Assembly (NCBI GenBank): GCA_026686845.1
Contig: JAIVEN010000004.1
Location: 27,622,827-27,686,826 of the forward strand
From: Adenanthera pavonina
Taxonomy: Eukaryota > Streptophyta > Magnoliopsida > Fabales > Fabaceae
Reading direction: 5' to 3'
Length of the DNA stretch: 64,000 nucleotides
Position numbers and translations under genes: made by a program. The notes under the pieces are model-generated. The model made no database searches. It worked only from the letters and a program-made list of their open reading frames with translations, and was not told the DNA's origin. This document shows positions 12,660 through 26,743 of this stretch, in pieces; position 1 is the stretch's first letter; every line of letters starts with the position of its first letter.

Positions 12660-13035
12660 CATTACATTTGCGGTGTTCCAAAAAAATCCCCAAATTTCTG
12701 ATGTTTTTATCAAAAAATGCCAAAACTTCCAGCGTTTCTAGCAAAATGCCAAAAATACCAGCATTTGGGATGAAATGCCGGAATTTTTGACATTTTAAGA
12801 AATGCCGGAATTTCTAGCACTTAGTTCACCAAGCATCGCAAATTCCAGCCTTTTTTGGTTAAGGGCCGAAATTTCCAGTGCGTCTGTGAAGTGCTGAAAC
12901 AGGCACCAAATATTCTGCTGCTTTATTTAGAAGCACCGGAATAAGTGTCAATAATTCTGGCACTTCCAAATAAGCACTGGAAATAGCGCCACAGATTCTG
13001 GTGCTTTTATAAAAGCACTAGAATCTGCAATCTAC
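12660..13035 (+). repeat. CACTA subterminal repeat region of the inner element
   Basis: Imperfect copies of a motif around 'aatgccggaatttctagc' and 'gcaccggaataagtgtcaat' recur in direct and inverted orientation. They occupy the usual position of transposase-binding subterminal repeats just inside the CACTA terminus. No open frame is present. Confidence 0.6.
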
Positions 13036-13739
13036 ATTGAAATCTGCATCGGAATTGAAGCACAAGAAATTCTTGCAAATTTTTCTTGCCTATATATATG
13101 CATTCGAACCTCCCACTTTTCTTCAGTTTTCTCTGATGCAGAAGCTCTGCCAAAATTTCTAATATATGGGAGGTTTTTGTTAGGTAAATAAAAGCTTTAT
13201 TAATGTGTTAATTTTTTACTTAAATAAATAATATTCTGGCTTTAAATAATCTTTTTCATATGTATTATTTGATTTGCTACCTTTGGAGGTTCGGTTACTG
13301 AAGATCTTCTATGGATTTTAAAGCGCGTTGAGGCTAGAAAAATGTTATTTTAAGTAGCTTGAATTCTAATTTATTTGAATTATAAAATCTATGTTGTACA
13401 CTGTATTGAGAATTTTTTTATTTAATTTTAGTTACTAGTAAAATTTTGTAATTAATTATCATTTCATTAGGTTGTAGTTTAAAATAATTATTTCATTAAA
13501 TATTAGAGTATATTTGTAATTTTATATAATTAAAACATTAAATCAATAATTAGATAAATTATTTGTATTTGTGGTTTACACCTAATATTTTAATCAATTG
13601 TTTACAATATTTGGTTGAATTTGAAATATAATCATTTAACTATAAATTAATATTTTAATTAAATATGTTTTTAATTGTGTATAATTAAAAGCTTATTATG
13701 AAAAAAGCTTATGTTAGAATTTAACAAAATTTTTCAGTT

Positions 13740-16700
13740 ATGAATAGATCATGGATAAAAATGTCTCGAAATACCCCTCAATATTTAGAGGGGTTAGAAT
13801 CTTTTTTAGACTTTGCATTGTCACATGGAAATGAATTAGAACAAATATTATATCCCTGTCCTGTTTGTAATTTCAAGAAGTGGCATGCAAGAAATATTGT
13901 GTTAGAACATCTAGTGTTAAAACCATTTCCTCAAGGGTACACATTCTGGTCAATGTATGGAGAGACAAGAGATATGGTAGACAATGCCCTAATTACTTTA
14001 GAAGAGAGAGTTGATGTTTTCCCCTCAATGCACGTAGAAAATCCCCTTAGTGATTTGGTTCATGATGCATTTGGTGTGCATAATGAAACTGAAATGTCTC
14101 ATGAAGTGCAAGATTCTGATGTAGTTTTAAATAATCAAATGAATGAGGAATGCAAAGATGTTTATGAGTTAATAACGGATGGGCAACAATATCTTTATGA
14201 AGGATGTAAAGAGTATACTAAGCTATATTTTTTGGTAAAATTGTATCACATAAAGTGTTTGTGTGGAATTAGTAATAAGGGTATGGATATGATTATGGAG
14301 TTATTAGTGGATGCATTCTAACATGCAAAAATTCCAAAGTCATTTTATGAAGCTAGAAAGATAATAAACAAATTAGTATTGAATTATACAAAGATTGATG
14401 CTTGTCAAATTGACTACATGCTATACTAGGGTCTAGATGAGAGCTTGGAAGTTTGTAAGAGATGCAACACTTCTAGATGGAAACCGAAAAAGAAGGGCAA
14501 GAAAGGAAAGAAATAAGCTGTAAAATCTTTGAGATACTTTCCACTAAGGTCACATTTATAAAGATTGTACATATGATTGAAGATGGTGAACCATTTGAGC
14601 TGGCACCATGATGAGAAGAGTAGCAATGACATAATGAGGCATCTGAGGGACTCAGAAGTATGGAAGAAATTTGATGTGGTTTATCCTCAATTTGTTACTA
14701 ATCTAAGAAATGTTTGTTTGACACTAGCTTCAAAAGGATTCAATACATTCGGCACATTAAGTACAAGTTACACTATTTGGCCAGTGGTTCTTAAGCTTAT
14801 AATCTTCCTCCATGGATGTGTATTAAACAAAGTTCATTCATGTTGTCAATGATAATCCCAGCTGGAAGGAGAGCACCAGATAATGATATTGATGTTTATC
14901 TACAACCACTAATGCAAGAGTTGTTAGAGTTGTGGAACAATGGATTTGAACTTAGGATTCCTACTCCAAACAAGTATTCAATATGTGTGCAACTTTAATA
15001 TGGACCATTAGTGATTTTTCAGGTCTTGAGACATTATCTCGGTGGAATGTTCATATTGGACGAGCTTGTCCATTTTGTAATTTTGACTCAAATCCTTGTC
15101 AGCTTCCTTATAATAAAAAATGGTTCTTCGCGGGACATAAACAGTTTTTGGATTGTAGACACAGATTTAGTCTATCTCGAGCTAAATTTGATGGTACACG
15201 AGACAAGGGATCCTCCAGTTTATTTATCTAGTATTAACATCTTACGACAAGTGGACAACATCAATGTTATGTTTGGCAAAGATGATGATAGTGGTGGTAT
15301 AGGTAGAAGGCCTTGGAGCATAATTGTTAGAGAGACTCAATAATGGTGTAAGAAAAGCATTTTTTTAACCTCCCATATTGGGCAAATAATCACATTGAAA
15401 AAAATGTTTGTGATTTAATATTCACATTGCTCAATGAAACTGGGAAATGAAAAGATAATGGAAAAACACAAGAGGATTCGAAGCATGTGGGTATTCATTC
15501 AGTTGTAGATAGATGAGAGGGGTAAATATTCTCCGGCAGTATTTACATTTACCAAAGTGAATAAGGATGTATTTCTTAGAATTCTGAACAAGATAACTGT
15601 TACAGATGGATATTCCAGTAATACTTCTAGGTGCATTGATGTGAGATAGCATAGGATAAGAGGGTTAAAAAGCCATGATTCCCATGTGCTAATGCAACAA
15701 TTTTTACCATTATCATTGAGAAGTACCTTGCTGAAGGAAGTGTCAGCTATTCTAATTGACTTGTGTTCATTTTTAAGAAACTTTGTAGTAAAGTGTTAAA
15801 CGCAAATGAGCTTGACCAACTTCATGACAAAGTCATGCTCACACTTTGTCATATGGAAATGATTTTTCTGCCTTCATTTTTCACGGTATTGGTGCATTTG
15901 ATTGTCCATCTATCATGAGAAGCAAAACTTGGAGGTCCTATCCATTATTGGTGGATGTGTCCTATATAGAGGTTAGATTGTAAAACTTTCATTATAGAAT
16001 TATCATTAAAGTTTTCAATTTATGATTCATTATAAATGTGTCACAGGATTTTAGGCAAATTAAAGTCATATGTAAGAAATAAAGCGTGGCTAGAAGGATC
16101 AATTTCTGAAGATTACTTGAGTGATGAAATTTTAATTTTTTGTTCAAAATATTTGGATAATGTGGAGACAGTGTTTGTAACATCCTACCTCCTGACACCT
16201 CCGAACTTAACCAAAAACTTCGAAATCTGACCCTACACACCCTGACATCTCAAAACAACTCTTCATATTCATAAACACAGCGAAAACGACACAAAAGAAC
16301 CAAAAATTGGGCTGGGGCCGTGGCCTCCCCTGTCTCTTCTGTCTCCTCTGGCGCCGCGGCCTGCCTTCCCTAGCCGCGGCGCCCCCTTGCTGATATACCA
16401 TATCAGCAATTTCAACACTCCGGGGCGAACTTCTGACGCGCATAACTTTATGCTCCGACCTCCGATTGACTCGATTCCAACTCCTACAAGTCAATCTAGT
16501 CCCCATCTATCCAAGGACACCACTTTTACCTCAATCCAACTCCGTATGGAGATTCTGGACTCTTGACTCCGTTTTGACCACTTATTGACCAAAACTTATC
16601 ACTAGCCACCCCCAATTGCCACCAAGGGCAACTGGTCGCTCAGAGACCATTCATACAGGTCCAAAACCCCCAAACCAACCTGTCCAAAGAGGTTTTACCT

Positions 16701-19600
16701 CAAAGGAACCACTCCTCTGAGATTTGACCCCTTGGAACCCAACCTAAACAAATGGGCTACCGTCCCTTACGCAAACCAACAAGGCTCAACAACACTCTGG
16801 ACTTACCCGAAACTGTCATACATACTACTCAACGACATTCAACCATACATACCACATACATAAACATCCATACATAGCCAGTCTCACTCATAACATTATC
16901 CATTACAAACCATGCTATCCTACTTGGCATAAGATACTAATACAACATACACACGCTACATAGACTATTCCCACGTACACAGCTACTCCCGCGTCTTCTC
17001 TGGACTAGTGCCAGAACCGTCACCTGAAAGGTTAGTTTATGGGAGAGGGGGTGAGACAATGTCTCAGTAACCGGGAACAACAACCACACACACATATATA
17101 TATATACTGATCCATACAGTCGTGCAATGCAATGCTAATGAATGGTATACATGTTCTCCCTCATACACGGCTAGAACCACGAGCTATCGTCATCATAAGA
17201 CATTCAATAGATGATTCCCTTCCAACAGTCGGTGAAGACCGATTCCAGGACATCACCAAGCTCACCTTACCCTAATGCAATCGGGCCAATGGTTACACTA
17301 GAGTTCGGACCGTGGCTCTCCTTCCCCTGGACCATCACGAATTGATGGTGATTTAGAGAAAGTGCATCCCCAAATCCACAGTCACCTGGCTCTCCCTAGG
17401 AGAGGATTTAGTGACAGGAATATCATATCATATCATATCATGTCCTCTACCGCCTGACTCTTCCATGGAGAGGATTTAGCGATAGGGATCTTTATCACAG
17501 CATATCTCATCATCATCACCTCGTCATCCATTTCTCACTATGCAATCATGTGGTGATGATATCAATGTCATGCCAACATGCCTCTACATACATATATACG
17601 TATACTATCATATCATATATCATATGGACATGCTAGCATGCAATAGTATGGGGATGCTACACATCATAACATATACAATCATCAAGCCGTGCATACCGCG
17701 ATATGTAGAAAACCGTACACACATACACAATCAATATCGTGGTATGAAAAGGAACATGCATATACGTACATATACATATCAACATATAATCACATAAAAC
17801 AAACATCCGGTTACCTTAATTGTCGTTACCACACACACACGATTTCCACAAGCTTCCTTGAACTGTCCAGTACGCGTGAACCCCTCTTGATTAGCCAACA
17901 ACCTTTATCATGTCACAATTCTCCCATTAGCACAATATACCAACAAATCAAACCTGACAATTCCACCACATTAACCTAACCCAAGGTTCCAACACCCTTT
18001 ACACGCATCAATAAGCTCTTAGGGATTACTCAAACACTACACAACCTCAAATACCTCGGATTCCTAAGAGCTATTACCGAAGACAGCCTAGGGTTAAGCT
18101 CTAAACACACATAAACCCTTCAAAACTCACATCAAAGCAACAAGAACACAAAACACACTTCAACAACCCCAAGACAACCATTTCAATCGGTGGATTTCAC
18201 CTCAACCCAGAAATTCAACCATACAACCGAAAATCCCAAATTTCAACCAAAGAAACTGGAGAGAGAGGAGTATGGAACGCTTACCAACTTGAATCCAAGC
18301 TCCCGATGGATGAGAATCACTCTGGGACACCGAAAATGCCGAACCCTAGCACTGCTCCTCGTCTCTCTGCGTCGCTCCCTTCGTTTCCTTTCTTTCTTTC
18401 GCGTCCGACTGATCCGGATTTAAACAATTTTTCCGACTCTCGCCGCGGCTCCAACACTCCTCGCCGCGGCTCCACCAAATTTTCCAGAACAACGCCACTG
18501 GAAAGCTTCTCGCCGTGGCGGCCCTGCTCTTCGCCGCGGCGTGGAGCTCTACCAGACTCCACTTGAGCCTTCCTCCGTCCTGATTCCTCCGGTCCTGAAC
18601 ACAATGCCAAGAAAAATATCATGAGGGGCATTACAGTGTTCAATCATTCCTAGCAAGTAGATGACTATCCTGAGGTTGACCCTTCTATGAGCTCTATGTT
18701 GTTTCCCTCAGTAGGGAAGGCAGTGGGTGGATTTGAGCATTTTACACTTAGCGCAAAAGAGAAATTACAAATTCATCAAAATGTGCTCACTAATTGCAAA
18801 GAAGTAAAACCTTTCCTTGAGCAAGCATTATCAAATGTATCAAACTTCTCAAAGTGGAACCTTTTCTGAAGTAATTTTTTTATTGGCAATAATATTTTTT
18901 CATAGGGAATTTAGAAATGTTGTTAAATCACAACTACGAGGTCGTTCTCACTCATCTGCAGATGTTGATAAAAGAGTTCATAGAGAATTTGTTGATTGGT
19001 TTTACTGTAAAGTGAGTACAAGTAATGTACCACTTCAATTGATATTGTTTACAAAGAAGTTGTATCTAAATATGAACTTTTTTGCTCTATAAAAAATGAT
19101 GATAGTGGTGACTACTCAGACAATCTCAAATTCCTTTCACTCGGTCCCATTGACGTTGGACAAAGATATTCTGCATACAATGTTAATGGGTTCAAATTTT
19201 GCACTGTCATAAGAGTTGAAGGTTTGAAAACACAAAATTATGGCGTGTTTAGGACATTTGAAATAAGAAGTTATGCTAGTAGCAGTGAAAAGAATATACA
19301 ATTTGAAGGCATACCATATTATGAAAAATTGGTTGATATCATTGAACTTAATTATCATGGCAGATTTATGGTGACACTTTTCAAATGTGTGTAGGTGAAT
19401 ACTACTATTTCTTGAGGGATTATTATAGATGATTTAGGTATTACATCTGTTAATTTTTCTCGATTGATTCACACTGGTGAACATGAAGATGATGAGCCAT
19501 ATATTCTTACTTCGAAGTCACAACAAGTTTATTATATGACATGGGCGATGAAGAAAATGTTTCTAGCCATGATATTCAGCCTTTTCAATCAATATCCTTA
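13740..19600 (+). pseudogene. TNP2-type CACTA transposase, broken and split by LTR B
   Basis: The order of domains is that of plant En/Spm TNP2 proteins. A transposase-associated domain comes first (13740-14300; starts MNRSWIKM, with ILYPCPVCNFKKW). The TNP2 core follows (14335-15330; KIDACQIDYML, SWHHDEKS, FGTLSTSYTIWPVVL, then NDIDVYLQPLMQELLELW in another frame). A DUF4218-like part comes next (15860-16175 and 18641-18850; LGKLKSYVRNKAW, then PSVGKAVGGFEHFTLS). A DUF4216-like C-terminus closes it (19080-19560; TQNYGVF, VDIIELNYHGRF, VNFSRLIHTGEHEDDEPYIL). Many stops and frame changes kill it (for example 14409, 14514, 15341). LTR B sits between NVETVF and NHS; the frame resumes across it. 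A short intron is likely near 15970-16046. Confidence 0.9.
16176..18635 (-). mobile_element. Solo LTR B (family of A, TSD GTGTT)
   Basis: This 2,460-bp unit lies inverted relative to LTR A and aligns with it throughout, including the GC-rich 'gccgcggc' blocks (16370-16390 and 18440-18545). The ends are TGTAACATCC and GGGGCATTACA on the plus strand. A perfect GTGTT duplication flanks it (16171-16175 and 18636-18640). It interrupts the TNP2 pseudogene, and removing it plus one TSD restores continuous frame. The open frames inside it (16207-16506, 18190-18643) are LTR leader sequence, not genes. Confidence 0.95.
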
Positions 19601-21531
19601 GAAATGTTATTTCCTAACAATTTGAACTTATCAAGGTTTTTCCCTGTCTATGAATTTTGATTTTCAAATATATTTATTAATATTAATGTAGTATTATTTA
19701 TTCAAGATCCTAAAAGATGAGGAGATTCAATAAGTAGCAGTGTTATAGCGAAGGTCCTTCTCGTCCTTCCCGAAAGCTTAAGGCCATCAGGCAGCATTCA
19801 GATCCTTTTTGTGTTGATTTGACAAACTTTAGTGATGACAATATCTAGAATGAGGGGAATGTTGGGAATATGCTGTTTCCAAGGAATGAAAGGGAGGGGA
19901 ATGAAAGAGATGGGCATGACAGGAATGTCCAATCCCTTATAGAGATAATGAATAATGTAGAAATTGATTTGAATGAAGATGATATGAACATGGAGAATAT
20001 GCCGAATCTTGACACATTTTGAAGGGGCATTCAAAGTCTAGAGGATCATTCACAGGACAATGAAGGAAATAATGAATAAGTGGATAGTGCTGCAGAGGAT
20101 GCTGAGGAGTTTGACCACTCCAAGGATGAGGCATCTACTCCAACACTTATAGACAATCACAACCAATGTCGAAACCAGCATGTTACTTTGATATGTAAGT
20201 TAAATTCAAAAAAAAAATTGAAATTTTAATAATTGACTTATGATCACTTTTATAATTATTACTTCTTATTTTATAGCTACATCAAGAAAGTCCTATTGTC
20301 ACCATTTATGTTGCAAAGATGTATGTTCACTCCCAATAGGCCATCAAGTTATGGTAGGCTGGAATTGGTTCAAGCAACTGGATGATGACGAAGGTGGCTT
20401 ATTGACATCCCGCATTAGAAGCATAGCTAGAAATCCCAAAGGTTTTGTATGTGGGATCATGTACCGTACAAATTGAAGAATCAAATTTTTACAATTTTCT
20501 TCAGGTAATATTTATGTAAATTTAGTACTTTTTATATGATTTGAAAATTGTGATACAAATTTTAATACGTAAAATATAAATTTAATTTGCGGGAAAAATT
20601 TGTTATTGATGATGAGCACAAGAAATAGTGCATGAAGGAAAATGGTAAATATTTGGAGGCAAACAAGATTGGATTTGTCTAATACTTTGACTGATGGAAC
20701 AAAAACAAAGGAGGAGATGCTAGCAGAACCACCTCCTTCATATTCCCTTTGAAGATTGAAAACTTTATGTGGAATATCATTTTGAGAAAAAGACCATGGT
20801 GATAACATTTACTATAGCATATTATTTTTTCAAATGTAATTATTAGTTAACATAAATGTTTTTATGTTTAACTTACTACCAGGAAAATGCTCGGCGAAAT
20901 AAAGTTAACAAGTCAAAGCAAATTGTCCACCATACTAGTGGATAAAAGCCTAACACTAGGAAATGGAAGGAGATTGTTAATAATTTATTTGTATTATTTA
21001 TTACAAAACAAAATATGTATTGTTTTCCCTCTTGCAGGAGACCCAAGAAAAGGAAAACAAATTGATCGTTTAGCCCTGTGGATTGCCACATATACACGCA
21101 AAGATGGGACCACCAGTGAAGCAGTCAAGTCAATACTTATAAGTATTGTAATTTTGATGAGCATAAAATATTCACAAATATAATATTTGTATTAATATTA
21201 TACAATGAGATAAAAAAATTACAAAATGAAACTCTTTAATTTATCATTCAAAATGTAGAATTCAATTGCCCAAAAAAAGTCCCAAGCAGCAGAGTCCTTT
21301 GATAAAACGGAAGTAGATCAAGCAAATGATATTTTGACACAAGCTTAGTGACCTGACCGCCCTAGACGTGTACTTGGCACAGGGTTGGGTTCTACACCGA
21401 CTCAAGTGTTTAGTGGCAGTTCTGCATCACATTTTTCCAAATCAGCTCAGAGTTATCCTCTAGCTGGATCTGCAAGAGTGTCACAATTAGAATAGGAGGT
21501 ATGTCAATCAAGATTGGAGGTTGATAAGCTT

Positions 21532-24445
21532 CACTACTACAAAAAGTGATTTTTATATCGGTTATTTATATCGGTTAAAAAAAAACCGATATAAAATAAT
21601 GACCAGTGGTAATTTTGTAAATAAAGTTATAGTTTTATGTCTTTTTACATCGGTTTTTTAATAAAACCGATATAAACATGTTTATCGTAATAAAATTTAT
21701 ATTAATGGGAGTAAATAAAAATATAATTACATTACGTAATCTGTTACAATATATTTTAATATATTTTTTTATTATTTAATTTTTATTTCGATTTTTAAGA
21801 GAAACTGATACCATCATGTCTTCATATTTTTTTATATCTTTATATTTTTAGTACATGATCAACTTAAATTTTCAATTATATAGAAATATAATTTTCTTAA
21901 GAATTAAAATGATATATTAAAGTTAAATAAATAAAAATATGTAATACTATATGATTATAATTAGATTTTTATATTATAATATTTGTAAAGAAGTATAAAT
22001 TAATATATTTTCATATATCTATATATGATATTTACATCAGTTTTTTTTTAAAATCAATATAAATTTGAATTTCCACGTAAATTATTTTCGTCCTACATAT
22101 AAGAACTATATGACTATATTAGATTTTTATATTACAATATATTAATTCTTTAATTAATAAAACTAAACAAAAATATGCAAGTAATATAAAAATATAGGAT
22201 TATGATTAGATTTTTATATTAACATATTTATATACAAGTATGATTTATCATTTTATCAATGGAAAATGATTATTTATTATATTCGTAATATTTATATCGG
22301 TTTTATATAAAAAACCAATGTAAAAATTTATACATCGGTTTTTTATAATAAACCGATGTAAATTTTCTCTCTTATGGATCATTTCTTACCTTTTTTTATA
22401 TTAATTTTTTAAAAAAATTTACATCGGTTTTATATAAAAAACCGATGTAAAACTCTTAGTTTCTTTCCATTTTTTATATAAATTTTTTTAAGAAAATTTA
22501 CATCGGTTTTTTTATAAAAAACCGATGTAAAACTTTTAGTTTTTTTTTGTTTTTAATATAAATTTTTCAAAAAAAATTTACATCGGTTTTATATAAAAAA
22601 CCGATGTAAAACTTTTTGTTTTTATCAATTTCCCTCCCTTATCAGCGCTCGAAATTAAGTTTCAAATTTCAGCTCCCTCTAAACGCGGTCTTCTTCTTCC
22701 AGAACTGCTCTTGGCTTGCCACTCCCACACTCGTCCATTTCCTCTAGATCTCCATTGCCACCACACTACTTCCTTATCACACACGGTGGTCACCTCTCTC
22801 TTGAACGTCATCGCTGTCCACGCTCCTTCCCTCTCGCACTCGACCTCACTTTCTCGATTGAAACCCACAAACAGAGTGAAGCTTCCTCCTACGCGATTGC
22901 CGCCGTCATCCACTTTGCTCCCTCCATCAGTCTCCGTCACACACTCTACTCCCTCCATGGGTCACCATTATGCTCCGCCTCTACTCCCTCCGTCGGTCTC
23001 TGTTTTTATCATTTGTGTGAGTTTTTTTTTATTTTATTTTTTCTTAATTTTTAGTTGAATTTATTTTTTAAATTTTTAGTTAATTTAATTTATTTCTATA
23101 TTCATGCAAACACTCATCCTTTTAGTTTCCTTGTTCTAAAAATGAGCTTATTTTCTATTGGGGATTTTAGCCAAATCTATTAGCTCAAGGGTGCTTATGT
23201 GCTTAAGGGAGTTTATTTTGTATTGGTATTTCAATTTTGGTTGTTGGAGAATTTTTGGGAGATCTATTATTTAGAGGAGATTTAACTAAAATTTATACAT
23301 AACTCAGAATATTAATGTATTTTATGAAAATTATGGAACTAATGCAAATGATTTATTTCTAGTAATTAAATTTTGGGGCTTGACTTCTCTTGAATATGGA
23401 AATTATAATATAGCTATTTATAATTAAAGATACTTTGTGGACGTCAATCTCCTTTAAGTAATTATGGATTGTTTCTTGAATTTTGTATTTCAATTTTAGC
23501 TATTGTAGAACTATGGGGAGGTCCAATATTTAGTGATGACTCTACCAAAATTGGATTTGTATCTTGCAAGCAAAATGAGTAAGTTTTTTTTTAAATATCT
23601 TTATGATGAATAATCCACCTTTGGTAATGTTATCTGGCTGAAGTGTGTAAACTTGATTTGGTTACTTGAAGTACTTTATGATTTATACTTGTATCTCCTA
23701 TGTATAAAGCTTGATATTTCTTATTTTTAGTTGCAAATTATACATTTTTTCATCTGCTGTTTGTGAGAATTTTGTAAGTATGGAAATTATATTACTGTAA
23801 TCCATATATTTCTTATTGTCCTATTCCTTGAATTATTTATGTTGAATATATGGTTATATATAATACCTTTGATATTTAAAGAAGAGTCTCTTAACTTTTT
23901 GTCCTATCAGATGGGGATACAGGAAGTGGAAGTATAAGTACTAACGTGGTGGTTATCCTTCCTACAATCAAGGATAATGACAAAGATGTAATATTTTACT
24001 ACTAGACCTGTATAATTGCTTTATTCTAGTTCAGTATTTTGGATATATAAATAAGATATGGAGACTTATATGTTTTACTACTAGAGCTAATTTATTTTAG
24101 TTTAGTATTTTGGGAGTTGTTAAGGATATTTTAGTGTGATATTGGAAATATGATATTTTATTATGAGACTTATATGAATTTTACAATTTCCATTAGTTCT
24201 ATTAAACCATTTTTTGGGATATAAGTCTAGTAAAAGTTCACTTTAGATATATACTCAATAATCATTTTTGGCATTATAGCTATTATCGCTATAAAATTTG
24301 CTCAACTATTTTAGAAATTTAGTTGTAAATTCAGGTATGGATATAAATTACACTAATTATGGCGTAAAAAAAAAAGTTCAAAGTTACATCGGTTTTTTAA
24401 TATAACCGATATAAAAAGCATATTTTTCTATTTTTGGCATTATAG
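21532..24445. mobile_element. Non-autonomous CACTA with ATCGGTT repeats (TSD CTT)
   Basis: The left end is CACTACTACAAAAAGTG. The body has paired 'acatcggttttttat' / 'aaaaaccgatgtaaa' motifs at 21555-21680, 22296-22605 and 24385-24415. CTT precedes it (21529-21531) and follows it (24446-24448). Deleting 21532-24445 plus one CTT rejoins the host coiled-coil frame exactly (VDKL then RAKV), which fixes the boundaries. The right terminus reads '...gcattatag', lacking the final TG of TAGTG. A less AT-rich leader (22630-23000) may be its transcribed 5' region. No transposase is seen. Confidence 0.85.
22290..22610. repeat. Array of inverted ACATCGGTTTT / AAAACCGATGT motifs
   Basis: Four small palindromes of about 35 bp, each reading 'acatcggtttt..aaaaaccgatgta', are spaced roughly 70-80 bp apart (22325, 22420, 22500, 22580). 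These are subterminal repeats of the CACTA at 21532 and could each fold into a short hairpin. Confidence 0.85.
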
Positions 24446-26743
24446 CTTCGAGCAAAGGTTCAACAATTAGAGGCAATTCAAGAAGGGTGGGCATATGTTA
24501 AAGATGTCATGCAAGCATGGAAGAATAATCAAGGAAGCTCTAATACTCCTTCTAATTAATCAAGAGGAACTGGTTCCAGCCACTTTATTTCATAGTTTTT
24601 CATAATTTGTGTTATTGCTTTTTTATTATGACATTTCTATGGTTTTAGTTAGTGTATCTTAATTAACTTTTAATTATCACTATTGTTTGAGACTTGTATA
24701 ATATCTTATACTCACCAACCCTAAATATACCCAAAGGAATACAGAAATAGGGAAAGAAAGACCAACTGACAAGGTGGCACCGTGGCCACGCATGATAATG
24801 CTGTGGCGAAGGGCGTTCCTAGAGGAAAAGGAGATGAAACCTCAGATAAATGGCACCATAGCCACAGTTATGGCGTTGCGGTGCCAATGACAGAACCTGT
24901 ATTAGCAATTTGCTGATGCACCCAACAAAATTTCGATGCTTACAATTTCACACTCCGACCTCTAATTAACTCGATTCCAAAACCTGTAGGTCACTTTATT
25001 CCTATTCTAACCATAAAAACTAACCATACCTCAAAATAATTTGGTATAGAGATTTTGGACACTTGAAACCATATTAGTCACTTTTTAGCCAAAACCAAAG
25101 AAATAAAACCTCCAATTGCAACAACTGGGTAATTGGCACCCATAGACCTTTCTTACAGGTTACATCCAACGCAAGGAATTCATCCAAAAAGATTTCAACC
25201 CAAAGAAACCACTCCTCCAAGTTTTGACCCCCTTGGACCCTAAATCAGGTTAATGGGCTATATGCCCATTTTATACACCAAGAGCCAAATAATCATACCC
25301 GCTGACAATCAAGACATATGTACCTAAAGGGACTTAGGGTTACCCATCTCAAGTCTAACATAGTCAAATATTAGAGATTAGAAACATCACATACCACACC
25401 TAGAACATAATTAGTATTCATCACATCACTAACATAATCATAGGCCCATTAATACACAAAAGGCCATAAACCAAACATAAAGAGTATAAGAGAGGCCACA
25501 CTATGGTTCAAGCCCAGAATAATAAAGATAAATCAAGCATACATAATGTTACACAATAGTACGATTGGCACTTTACTAACAATATAAACAAGACAATATC
25601 AAGAAGGGAATAAACCTAAACACCCACGAGTACTCTCAATCCTCCTTACTCAGGCCCTCCTTAGTTTTCTCCTTTTTAGAACTGGATCCTTCACATGGGA
25701 ATTGTTAGCCACGGGGTGAGACACATATCTCAATAACCAGGGGTACATACATATGAATATATGCAAATAATAGAACATATTCTCATAAAATATTCAATGC
25801 CATAACCAATCCAAATGCAATATGCATGATATGCAGACACTAGCCCCATTAATACACGACTAGAACCATGAGCTAGTTACCATGACAAGGCTAAAGGTCA
25901 ATGCACTAAAGTTTGGATTATAGCTCTCCTTTTCCTAAACCACCCAATTTGATTTCTATTTAGAAAAGGTGCACCCCAATTTACAACCACCTAAGTCTCC
26001 CGACCATAAGACAACTATTTAGTGACTAGAATAACATAAACCACACCTCCTAAACACAAAATCTCATGTGCTATTTAGCATATTGGCATACCAATGGTAT
26101 TTTGAGCATCGTCCCCCAAATATGTCCCACGGATGCATAACAAGTGATAATATTCTATGCATGCTAACATAACAATACATACTATCTTCTATAGTGCTAC
26201 CATGCCATAAGATCGCATGTGAGACGTCATGGAGTGCGTAATCACTACTACATGTTGATATTCAATCAGAATATATGTATATCATGTTCACTATCATCAA
26301 TAGACATATCAGCACAATATAGAGTATGGATAGAGAACTTACTAGCCATGTAACTACACATATCATAATATGAAAAGGAATACCCATAATCTGTACTAAA
26401 TGCATATCATGATATGAAAGAACATAATATAATCCATCAAGCATGCATATCATGCTATGAAAATGATTAGCCATATATATGTATAATCAAACAGAAACAT
26501 AAGATAAGACACCCTGATTACCTCAACCGTCCAACCCACTCGACACATTGGTAAGCTAAAAGGAGCAACCACCACCAATTCAACACTTTCCAAATACAAT
26601 CAGGAGTCAAGAGACCAATTGAGTAGTATCACAACCTATACATAATCAAATTCTCATTACCATCACAAATTATCAATCCTTATCATACACAATCATCAAT
26701 CCCAAACACCAAGCAGCTGTAACAAAGCAATCCAAGGTATACT

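Larger units (their letters stand above)
19690..24570 (+). pseudogene. Second CACTA gene, Transposase_24 (PF03004)-like, split by a CACTA insert
   Basis: An acidic N-terminal region (about 19730-20190; NVQSLIEIMNNVEIDLNEDD) is followed by intron-separated exons. The stretch at about 20640-20760 reads LSNTLTDGTKTKEEMLAEPP. The next (20880-20975) has NKVNKSKQIVHHTSG and then NTRKWKEIV, followed by TYTRKDGT (about 21095) and LGTGLGSTPTQVFSG (21370-21420). This is the usual order of plant Ptta/En/Spm second genes. The C-terminal coiled coil begins SQLE..EVCQSRLEVDKL, breaks at 21531, and continues at 24449 as RAKVQQLEAIQEGW, ending at a TAA near 24558. Stops at 21346 and 21494 show it is dead. 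Confidence 0.8.

Noticed and set aside
16207..18643. Several open frames of 60-108 codons in this interval as genes
   Set aside because: They lie wholly in solo LTR B, have counterparts only in the other LTR copies, and show no protein family.
22662..23058. Overlapping frames of about 100 codons on both strands
   Set aside because: They fall in the leader of the ATCGGTT CACTA, have Ser/Pro/His-biased low-complexity content, and no conserved domain.
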